A stretch of DNA of 43,018 bases. Origin: Terrimonas sp. GTDB taxonomy: Bacteria; Bacteroidota; Bacteroidia; Chitinophagales; Chitinophagaceae. The notes beneath the pieces are model-generated. The model was not told the DNA's origin. It saw only the letters and a list, made by a program, of their open reading frames with translations, and did not search any database. Positions 35,905 to 43,018 of the stretch are shown here, one piece after another. The stretch spans positions 1-43,018 of the forward strand of contig NZ_QCZJ01000039.1 of assembly GCF_003075435.1 (NCBI RefSeq), given 5' to 3'. How positions within the stretch are numbered: position 1 is the first letter of the stretch; every line of letters begins with the position of its first letter. The translations under genes were made by a program, and so were the position numbers.

Positions 35905-37089
35905 ATGAATACAACCTTCAAATCTATTATCGGACTATCGCTCCTCGTATTATTATTTACGGCATGTAAAAAAAACAACGATCCGGAGCCCAACGACCAG
36001 TCGGTTAATTACGCACTATCTGTTACCGGCGGCACATATCCCAATCAAACTACTTACATTTTTGGAACAAAAGCGTTTCCGGCTGGTACGGTTAATACAG
36101 GCAATGCGGTGGAACTCAGCAGCTCGGGGCAAATGTTTAAATATGGCAGCGAAATCTATGTGTCCAGCTTTGGAGCTCCTGCCACGTTGCGGAAATACAG
36201 TTTTGACGAAACCGGTAAACCAACACAATCAGGTAGTATTGCTGTGCCGGGACTCAACACATTCGGTGCAGTGGAATTTTTAAGCGCTACGGAAGCTTAC
36301 GCCGCTTCAAATGGCTTTGGCGGCATTCCCCAGATGGTCAGGTTTAATCCATCTACCATGGAAATACTGGGTTATATTGACCTGAGCACACTTCAGTTGC
36401 CGGGTGCTTCAGAGATCTATTATCTCGGGTTGGTTGAAAGAGATGATTACCTGTTCATGGGCGTCAATTACCAGAATGCCTCTTTTGAAAACCTGGAAGA
36501 TGCTGTGTTTGTTGCGGTGATCAATAAAAGTACATCCACCGTTGAAAAATTACTGAAGGACACCCGTACCAATATGATGTGGAATGGTGGCACTACTTCT
36601 TCTTTCAGTCCTGCCTGCCTGGTAAAAGATGCCGCAGGAGATATTTATGTAAATGGTTATGCTAACAATGGTAAACCAAGCGGCATATTAAAAATCAGTA
36701 AAGGCACAACCGAATTTGATGCTTCTTATTTTTTTGATCTTGACGCTGTAACAGGTGGCCATTGCCTGGGTATTTTTTATTTTGATGATGATCATGTTTT
36801 TACTGTTAAATATTCAGATGAATCCGCTTACCCGTTTGATGGCAGCGCAGCCGGAGAACTGTACAAAATAAATCTCTCTGCTACATCCACTTCCGGGAAC
36901 ATCGCTGCCTCATTACCCAAATTTTTTGGCAGCTATACATTTATGACCAAATGGGATAACGAGAAAATTTATTTCAACATAGCAGCGCCCGGCAGCAACG
37001 CTATTTATTCTTATAAGATAAGCGACGGCGCCGTAACGAAAGAATTTGATTTGACAGGACAATGCAACGGCTTCACCAAAATAAAATAA
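35905..37089 (+). CDS. DUF4374-like beta-propeller lipoprotein
   Basis: 394 residues with a lipobox (VLLFTACKK, Cys21). The rest is a series of short beta-propeller-like repeats (IYVSSFGAPATLRKYSF, PQMVRFNPSTMEILGYIDL, DIYVNGYANNGKPSGILKI, GELYKINLS). This fits DUF4374 lipoproteins. Members of that family pair with TonB receptors and bind ferric siderophores on the cell surface (XusB of the Bacteroides xenosiderophore system, as I recall it). Here it lies between a TonB receptor and the ABC permeases, so it is a good candidate for capturing the metal-loaded peptide. Confidence 0.7.
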   Translation: MNTTFKSIIGLSLLVLLFTACKKNNDPEPNDQSVNYALSVTGGTYPNQTTYIFGTKAFPAGTVNTGNAVELSSSGQMFKYGSEIYVSSFGAPATLRKYSFDETGKPTQSGSIAVPGLNTFGAVEFLSATEAYAASNGFGGIPQMVRFNPSTMEILGYIDLSTLQLPGASEIYYLGLVERDDYLFMGVNYQNASFENLEDAVFVAVINKSTSTVEKLLKDTRTNMMWNGGTTSSFSPACLVKDAAGDIYVNGYANNGKPSGILKISKGTTEFDASYFFDLDAVTGGHCLGIFYFDDDHVFTVKYSDESAYPFDGSAAGELYKINLSATSTSGNIAASLPKFFGSYTFMTKWDNEKIYFNIAAPGSNAIYSYKISDGAVTKEFDLTGQCNGFTKIK

Positions 37090-37125
37090 GAACGCATCTC
37101 CCTTGTAATAACGAAACCGTTAATA

Positions 37126-38541
37126 ATGATGTACAGCATAATCAAAAATGAATGGCTGCAATACAGCAGGGATAAACGCATTGTGTGGCTGATTGCTTTT
37201 TTATTGCTGATAAGCGCCTTTGCCTTATGGCATCAGTTGGATTTTCAAAACCAACTGAACAGCACAAGGATGAAAGCGCAGCAGGATTCCCGCAGGGAAT
37301 GGCTGTCGCAGGAATTGAAACATCCGCATATAGCGGCCCACTTTGGTAACTATGCCTATAAAAAACCGGCATTGCTGCATTGTTTTGACCCGGGGCTTAG
37401 CATTTATACCGGCACGTCAGTATATATGGAACCGCACCGGCAAAATGATTTTCTATTCAGCAAAGGACAGGAAAGTGATACGGGAATACGTTTCGGATGG
37501 TTAAGTCCGGCATTGATCTGCCAGCTATTGCTGCCCTTGTTAATTATTGTGCTGTCATTTAATAGTATTAATGGTGAGGTTGAAAAAGGAACCATGTCTT
37601 TATTGCTCTCACAGGGCATATCATTCAGGCAACTGTTGTTTGCAAAAACGTTGGCTGTGTTTCTTGTTTTTGAAATTTTTGTGACTGCTTATTTATTAGC
37701 CACGGCAATAGCGGCAGGTTTACTGTTAAAAGCAGCTGTTGACCCTGCCGGTATATTTTACCTGTGGCTGGTTTATAGCTGCTACTGTATTATCTGGAGC
37801 TTATCGGGCGTATATATCTCTTCCCGTATTAAAAATGCAGGAGGAGCTATTGCCGTGTTGCTGTTGTGCTGGATGTTTACCAATATTCTATTGCCGCGTA
37901 TAAGCGCTAACATAGCAGAAAATGTGTACCCTGTTGCTACCAACTACCAGTTCAGGAAAAAGATTTCTGAAGCCATTGAAAAGGGACTTGACGGACATGA
38001 TGCGCAAGGCGAAAGAGCAAAACGGATAGAACAGGAATTGCTTGCAAAATACAAAGTAGACAGCGTGGAGCAGTTGCCTTTCAACTTTGAAGGATATATT
38101 ATGCAGCAGGGTGAGGAGTATAGCAGTAAAGTATATGATAATTATTTCGGTGAAATTTTCAACAGCCTTAAAAAACAAAAGACACTTCAGTCGTGGCTGG
38201 GTTTGGGTAGCCCGTTTGTTGCGCTCCGGAATATATCAATGGCTGCATCCAATGCAAGCCTGGAATCAGAAATAGATTTCCAGCAGCAGGCGGAACATTA
38301 CCGGCGCAGCTTTGTACAGAACCTCAATAATGATATGCGCGACAATTCCGCTTACGGCAGTTTCAATACATATAAGGTAAGCAAGGATACATACGGCTCC
38401 ATTAGTGATGTAGAGATAAAGAATCATCCGCTTGCCTGGTCCTTTCCCCATATAATACCGGACAATATCGGGTTGCTCTGTTGGCTGCTGGTATTGATCA
38501 TATTAATGTACAACAGGAGCAATATAACGGGTTACCATTAA
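37126..38541 (+). CDS. ABC permease, DUF3526 type (first copy)
   Basis: 471 residues. One N-terminal helix (17-36), a ~100-residue outer loop (GNYAYKKPALLHCFDPGLSIYTG, with TSVYMEP), then a cluster of five helices with NSINGEVEKGTMSLLLSQGISFRQLLFAK, a second large loop (about 280-440) and a last helix. The E..GT..LLL...S.....AK motif is the ABC-2 permease coupling region. The build matches DUF3526 permeases. Works with the ATPase at 33024 and the paralogue downstream. Confidence 0.85.
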   Translation: MMYSIIKNEWLQYSRDKRIVWLIAFLLLISAFALWHQLDFQNQLNSTRMKAQQDSRREWLSQELKHPHIAAHFGNYAYKKPALLHCFDPGLSIYTGTSVYMEPHRQNDFLFSKGQESDTGIRFGWLSPALICQLLLPLLIIVLSFNSINGEVEKGTMSLLLSQGISFRQLLFAKTLAVFLVFEIFVTAYLLATAIAAGLLLKAAVDPAGIFYLWLVYSCYCIIWSLSGVYISSRIKNAGGAIAVLLLCWMFTNILLPRISANIAENVYPVATNYQFRKKISEAIEKGLDGHDAQGERAKRIEQELLAKYKVDSVEQLPFNFEGYIMQQGEEYSSKVYDNYFGEIFNSLKKQKTLQSWLGLGSPFVALRNISMAASNASLESEIDFQQQAEHYRRSFVQNLNNDMRDNSAYGSFNTYKVSKDTYGSISDVEIKNHPLAWSFPHIIPDNIGLLCWLLVLIILMYNRSNITGYH

Positions 38542-38551
38542 AAACAAAAGA

Positions 38552-39997
38552 ATGAAGCTACAGAACAGACATAAAGGAATTGCCTTCAACATGCATTACT
38601 GGTTTTTAAAAAAACAACGGGTAAATATTTTACTGTTTACTGTTTTCATGTTGACCGGGCTGTATGGTCTTTACCAGGGTTTTGCCTTTAAGCAAAAACA
38701 AATACGAACCATTGATGCTTTCCGGAGTGAAAAATTAAAAGCATTAAATGAATTAAAATCGGGCTTTGCAATGGATACTACAAAGCCCGAAGGGAAAGCA
38801 GCCTACGCAAAAGCAACCGGAATTATATCAAGCAACTGGAATATTGTTTTACCGGCAGGTAAAATGCCCTCTGGCGCCGCTGTTTTTAATATAGGCCAGG
38901 CTGATATTTTTCCCTACTACTATACAATCAAAAATGAAAGCTTCTTTATGCAGCTTTTTAAGCAGGGAGAAATTGCTAACCCGTTAAGATCGCTTGCCGG
39001 TCATTTTGATATCAGTTTTTGGATCGTTTACCTGCTTCCTTTGCTGGTTGTGATACTATGTTTTAATACCTTGTCTGCGCAATATGATAACAGCAACTGG
39101 AAACTCATCGGCAGCCAGGGTATCAGTGCCCGGCAATGGGTACTGTCTAAATGTTTGCTGGTTGGATTACTGGTCTGCGCCATGGTAACTGTTATATTCA
39201 TTATCGGGCTGGCGCTGAATTACCGGGCTTTTAAGCAGGCTCCTGTTGCAGGCGATTTTCTTTTCCTGCTAATTACTGTTGTTTATCTTGCTTTCTGGCT
39301 TGCTGTAGTATATGCTATCAATGCATATACAAAAAATACCAGTAGCGCCGCCCTAGCGGGAGGTATAGCCTGGATTGCTTTTTGTTTTATCATTCCCACA
39401 CTGGTAACCTCCATTGCCGAAAAAACAATCCCCGTTGATAATACCCTGGTAAGCCGGATGTCCAGGAGACCGCAGGGATCGAAATTTGATGATACAACGT
39501 TTGCCAAACAAACCATTACGCAGCTTGGTATACTTCGGCCACAGTATAAGCAAACAACGCTGCGTCCTCAAAGTCCCGCTTTTGTATTTGCTACCTATAT
39601 GTCTTATCATGAATTGATGGATGACACAAATAGAATAGCGGTAAATGATTATTTCAATCGCATAGAGCAGCGCCAGCAGGTAACTAATACAACCACCCTT
39701 ATTAATCCCGCAGCGGGTATCGATGGAATATTCGCTCATTTGGCTGCTAACGATGCGCAGGCTAACCACGATTTTATATGGCAGGCAAAAGCTTTGCACC
39801 AGGGATTACACGATGCTTATTTCCCTCCGCTGTTTTTTGAAAAACGACTGGCGGAAAATGATTATGAAAGGTTCCCGCTTTTCAGTTATAAGCCGGCCAC
39901 AATTTCGGCAAACAGTATTCTTACCTGTATGGAACTATTGCTTTCAACTGCCTTTATTTTTTTAATCAGTAACAGGAGGCTGAAAAAAAAGTGGTGA
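38552..39997 (+). CDS. ABC permease, DUF3526 type (second copy)
   Basis: 481 residues, with the same build as the gene before it: N-terminal helix (VNILLFTVFMLTGLYGLYQG), outer loop, central helices with LSAQYDNSNWKLIGSQGISARQWVLSK, second outer loop and C-terminal helix. The ABC-2 coupling motif is recognisable. It is a paralogue of the 37126 product, and the pair probably forms a heterodimeric transport channel. Its TGA overlaps the ATG of the next gene (TGATG). Confidence 0.85.
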   Translation: MKLQNRHKGIAFNMHYWFLKKQRVNILLFTVFMLTGLYGLYQGFAFKQKQIRTIDAFRSEKLKALNELKSGFAMDTTKPEGKAAYAKATGIISSNWNIVLPAGKMPSGAAVFNIGQADIFPYYYTIKNESFFMQLFKQGEIANPLRSLAGHFDISFWIVYLLPLLVVILCFNTLSAQYDNSNWKLIGSQGISARQWVLSKCLLVGLLVCAMVTVIFIIGLALNYRAFKQAPVAGDFLFLLITVVYLAFWLAVVYAINAYTKNTSSAALAGGIAWIAFCFIIPTLVTSIAEKTIPVDNTLVSRMSRRPQGSKFDDTTFAKQTITQLGILRPQYKQTTLRPQSPAFVFATYMSYHELMDDTNRIAVNDYFNRIEQRQQVTNTTTLINPAAGIDGIFAHLAANDAQANHDFIWQAKALHQGLHDAYFPPLFFEKRLAENDYERFPLFSYKPATISANSILTCMELLLSTAFIFLISNRRLKKKW

Positions 39998-42171
39998 TGA
40001 GAATTACATACCTATTTTCCATGCGCATTTTTTTAATACTATGGATGATGCTGCAAATAAATTGCCTGTTAGCGCAGGATAGCGCTACCGGCAGGAAAAC
40101 AGATACACTGCAGGAAGTTATTGTGAAAGGCAAAAAGCAGGTTATAGAAATAAACAAGGGGAAGATCGTGCTGAACCTGCAGAACAGTGCCCTTACATCG
40201 GGTATATCTGTTTTTGACGCGTTGAAAAAACTTCCTGGTGTTACCATAGGCCAGGATGAAAATATACTGCTTCGGGGTACAAGTGGTATTAATGTAATGA
40301 TTGATGGAAAAATGACTTACCTGTCTGGCAAAGCATTAACAACAATGCTACAGGGAATGAGCGCTGAAAACCTCAGTAAGATTGAGCTACTGACTGCGCC
40401 TTCCGCTGAATTTGATGCTGCCGGTAATGCGGGCATTATCAATATCGTAACCAAAAAGAGAAATGCGCTCGGATATGCAATCGATCTTCGCTCGGGCATC
40501 TCCATAGGGAAGTATTGGATGGTAAACGAAAATATCACAGCCAGTCTTAATACAAAAAAGTGGAGCTTATATGGTTCGCTTGACTATAACACGCCACACC
40601 GGGTAATGACCGGGAAGAGCGGTAATACTGTTGCAGACAACGGTGAAAAAATGCTGATTGACAGGGCTACGGAGAATGTTTTCAAAATCAGGTACTATAC
40701 TTACCGCGTTGGCGCCGACTGGCAGGCGGGCCGCAAACACCTGCTGAGCTTTAACTACAACGGGTATTTTGATGATTTTGTGGCAGCTAAATCTTCCCGG
40801 CTGAAAATGTATTACCCTAATGGCATGGCATATTCGGATATTTACACACAAAACAATATTGCTGAGCCTTATCATTATGATGCGGCAAACCTCAGTTACA
40901 AATTTGATATTGATACATCAGGAAAAAAAATAACCACCGATGCCCATTATATCAGTTACCGAAATTTGTCGGACGGGTTGATGACAAGCCAAACATCAAA
41001 TGGCGATGGTAACCCAACCAGGGTGAGTACGCTGCGGCAACATCAGCCGGGTTTTATTACCATCAAATCAGCCAAAACGGATATTGATCTTCCTTATAAA
41101 TCCTTTTCGCTGAAAGCCGGTATAAAATATGCCATTACATCCAACGACAATGCTTACCGGTTCGATTCATTAGCGGCGGGCGGTTTTGTGGAAGCGGAAA
41201 CAATGTCCAATCACTTCAAATACGAGGAAAAAATATTTGCGGTGTACACTTCGGTATTGCAGAAATTTAATAAGACTGTTGTGGAAGCCGGACTTCGTTT
41301 TGAAAATACCTACGCTAAAGGATTTACTGTAAAGCAGGATCTTAATAATACATGGAAATACACCAGGTTATTTCCCAGCCTGTCTGTAGATTATCCTGTA
41401 AATAATAATAACAAGATCAATGTTTCTGTCAGCAGGAGAATTAACCGCCCTTCGTATGCCGATCTGAACCCGGTACGCTGGTACAACGACCAGTATTTTT
41501 ATTATTCAGGCAACCCGGAACTACAGCCGGAAATGGCATGGCTCTTTTCGGTAGCCTATTCGCTGCACAGCAAATATATACTTACCGCAACGTATGGGCT
41601 ACGTGATCATTACATGGGCAGACAATTGATTGTTGATCCATCAACAGGTGCAATAAAAAGTCAAACAGCCAATTTTAACAATGCTAAAAGACTTGATCTG
41701 AATATGTCGGTTCCCTTCAACATTATGCCTTTTTGGGATCTGCAGCTAAACTCCGGTTTGAATTATACTACTTATCCCATTGCTGTCACCGCCGGGCTAA
41801 AGCAATTGTCTCAATGGGGTGTAAGCGCTCAGTTACAGCAACAGGTACGCCTGCCGTATGATTTACAATTGCAGGTATCCGGCTTTTTCTATTCTCCTGA
41901 ACTGCTTGGCATTTATAAAACAGCTACTGTTTTTTTTATGGATGCCGGTATAAAGAAATCATTTTTTAAAAATAACCTGGTGCTGCAACTAACGGGGAGC
42001 GATCTGTTCAGCACCAACCGGTATAAGGCAATGTCGCAAACAAACATTACGGATTATTATTACCATGATCGCCCGGACTCAAGGCGTATTGCCTTTTCCA
42101 TCCGTTATCATATCGGCGGTAAACTCCTGCATAAAAAAGGAAATGCCATTGAAGAACAGGAGCGTTTATAA
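39997..42171 (+). CDS. Outer-membrane beta-barrel receptor (TonB-like, OMP_b-brl_3)
   Basis: 724 residues from ATG 39997, behind an AGGAGG-like site and overlapping the previous stop; two GTG codons lie just upstream. Signal peptide to about LLAQ (residue 26). TonB-box-like TLQEVIVKGKK, plug domain (SVFDALKKLPGVTIGQDENI, LLRGTSGINVMIDGKMTYLSG, NLSKIELLTAPSAEFDAAGN, AGIINIVTKK) and a barrel with NRPSYADLNPVRWYNDQYFY and GNPELQPE, the typical signature of outer-membrane beta-barrel family proteins in Bacteroidota. Two receptors in one operon suggest separate forms or steps of uptake or release. Confidence 0.9.
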   Translation: MRITYLFSMRIFLILWMMLQINCLLAQDSATGRKTDTLQEVIVKGKKQVIEINKGKIVLNLQNSALTSGISVFDALKKLPGVTIGQDENILLRGTSGINVMIDGKMTYLSGKALTTMLQGMSAENLSKIELLTAPSAEFDAAGNAGIINIVTKKRNALGYAIDLRSGISIGKYWMVNENITASLNTKKWSLYGSLDYNTPHRVMTGKSGNTVADNGEKMLIDRATENVFKIRYYTYRVGADWQAGRKHLLSFNYNGYFDDFVAAKSSRLKMYYPNGMAYSDIYTQNNIAEPYHYDAANLSYKFDIDTSGKKITTDAHYISYRNLSDGLMTSQTSNGDGNPTRVSTLRQHQPGFITIKSAKTDIDLPYKSFSLKAGIKYAITSNDNAYRFDSLAAGGFVEAETMSNHFKYEEKIFAVYTSVLQKFNKTVVEAGLRFENTYAKGFTVKQDLNNTWKYTRLFPSLSVDYPVNNNNKINVSVSRRINRPSYADLNPVRWYNDQYFYYSGNPELQPEMAWLFSVAYSLHSKYILTATYGLRDHYMGRQLIVDPSTGAIKSQTANFNNAKRLDLNMSVPFNIMPFWDLQLNSGLNYTTYPIAVTAGLKQLSQWGVSAQLQQQVRLPYDLQLQVSGFFYSPELLGIYKTATVFFMDAGIKKSFFKNNLVLQLTGSDLFSTNRYKAMSQTNITDYYYHDRPDSRRIAFSIRYHIGGKLLHKKGNAIEEQERL

Positions 42172-42193
42172 AAAGATATTTTAGCCTGTTGTT

Positions 42194-42928
42194 ATGCCAG
42201 ATAAAAGAGAAATGATATTGCAGGATAACCTGTGGACCCTGATGGTAAAAATGTCGCTGCCTGGTATTGCAGGCATGCTTCTCATTGCATTTAACGCTTT
42301 TGCAGATGCTTTATATGTAGGCAGGTTTGTAGGCGCGGATGCGCTGGCGGGGGTTTCCATGAGCATCCCTCTTATGGTACTAAATACAGCGTTGCTGAAT
42401 TTAATTGCAGCAGGCGCTAATTCGTTGTTGAGTCGTAGCATTGGCAGCGGAAATAAAGCAATACAGGAACAGCTATTTGCGCATGTGCTGCTGCTCAGCA
42501 CCGGGGTTGCTTTACTGTTAATGATACCGGGATTGTTTTTTGCTGCTCCGCTCATCGCGTTAACGGGTGCTTCGGGAAACATATTGCATTACGGCACGCA
42601 GTATTATACCATATCACAAGCCGGATGTTTTTTTAGCATCTTCGGATTGGTGAGTTCAGGTCTCATTAGGGCAGAAGGCAACATAAAACGGGCAATGCTT
42701 ATCAGCTTATCCGGTGTTATGATCAATTTGCTGCTTAATCCTTTTTTTATAGTTTGGCTGCACATGGGCGTGGAGGGTTCCGCATTGGCAACAGTAGTAT
42801 CCATGTTTTTTTATTGCCTGCTCACTACGCAGTATTTCCTGTCAGGTAAAAGTGTAGTCCGTATCCGAATTAACCGCAACATTTTACGCTACAATAGACC
42901 TCTTGTATTAATTGAAAAAGGCATATAA
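42194..42928 (+). pseudogene. MATE efflux transporter cut by an insertion sequence
   Basis: The first ~234 residues match the N-terminal half of MATE family transporters (MVKMSLPGIAGMLLIAFNAFADALYVGRFVGADALAGVS; here cited as LPGIAGMLLIAFNAFADALY and later LLNPFFIVWLHMGVEGSALAT). Full-length members have about 450 residues. Near 42895 the sequence changes into the end of an IS5-type element; the last ten codons to the stop at 42926-42928 come from the IS. The gene is thus split, with the other half expected beyond the element outside the window. It begins 22 bp after the receptor gene and was probably the last gene of the operon. Confidence 0.8.
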
Positions 42929-43018
42929 TTCATAATTGTAAATGCCAGCGATTAAATTTACTCTTAATCCAAAACGTTTTCTTCTGTTACGGTATCGTTC
43001 GCCCAGTATTTTGAATAC
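42896..43018 (-). mobile_element. IS5-family insertion sequence, transposase C terminus
   Basis: The minus strand encodes, from the window edge to a stop at 42908-42910, VFKILGERYRNRRKRFGLRV followed by NLIAGIYNYELYAFFN. RNRRKRFGLRxNLIAGIYN is the familiar end of IS5-family transposases. The element end is probably near 42896 (AGACCTCT, similar to GAGACC-type ends of the group). The rest lies beyond the window. Confidence 0.85.

Noticed and set aside
42896-42928. The stop at 42926 as the natural end of the MATE protein
   Set aside because: The protein would be half the family length and its last codons lie within the end of an insertion sequence.

Overview
The window looks like a chromosome segment of a Bacteroidota species, probably of the Chitinophagaceae/Sphingobacteriales type. 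The evidence is SusC-like and OMP_b-brl_3-like outer-membrane receptors, Bacteroidota-type GG-leader peptides, few Shine-Dalgarno sites, and tyrosine and serine recombinases of Bacteroidota type. No tRNA, rRNA or CRISPR array was found. All domain calls come from reading motifs; no database search was possible.

Layout. 1-510: right end of an IS4-type insertion sequence with a frameshifted transposase. 546-8612: a di-haem cytochrome c peroxidase and a lipoprotein phosphoesterase in one operon, a MgtC/DUF4010 membrane protein, a b-type cytochrome and a siderophore-type TonB receptor with its own terminator. 9128-9607: a lone HigA-like antitoxin fused to a DUF6922-like tail, followed by a 133-bp MITE-like element. 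9869-13263: a putative ABC-three-component (ABC-3C) defence operon (XRE regulator, PD-(D/E)XK nuclease, middle component, DUF2326 ATPase) whose nuclease gene is broken by a 1-base frameshift. 13287-17400: two cassettes, each preceded by a copy of the same ~110-bp repeat and each ending in a HEPN-domain gene; the second HEPN gene is broken by a 4-bp tandem duplication and is followed by a decayed gene.

17612-28000 is an AT-rich locus for a secreted, Cys-containing GG-leader peptide. It holds a response regulator, a C39-like/VKOR/thioredoxin fusion, a small HTH protein, the precursor with its own strong terminator, a TlpA-like thioredoxin, a DUF6734-like glycosyltransferase candidate, a C39 peptidase ABC exporter and an HlyD adaptor. 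The gene set (glycosyltransferase candidate, two disulfide oxidoreductases, C39 exporter, Cys-rich GG peptide) resembles that of glycocins but uses different families. A tyrosine recombinase and decayed recombinase fragments follow (28321-30290), which suggests an island.

30739-42171 is the most interesting region. A 27-bp perfect-armed palindrome overlapping a promoter precedes a small metal-binding-like secreted protein, then a 35-aa peptide too short for ordinary gene finding, with a double-glycine and a Cys/His-rich tail (THCSNCGHC). These are followed by a GRDP-like protein, an unknown beta-rich protein, an ABC ATPase, a TonB receptor, a DUF4374-like lipoprotein, two DUF3526-type ABC permeases and a second outer-membrane receptor, nearly all overlapping or a few bases apart. 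My inference is a ribosomally made metal-binding peptide (metallophore-like) that is exported and taken back up, controlled by a Fur/Zur-type repressor. The following MATE transporter gene is cut by an IS5-family element that runs off the right edge.
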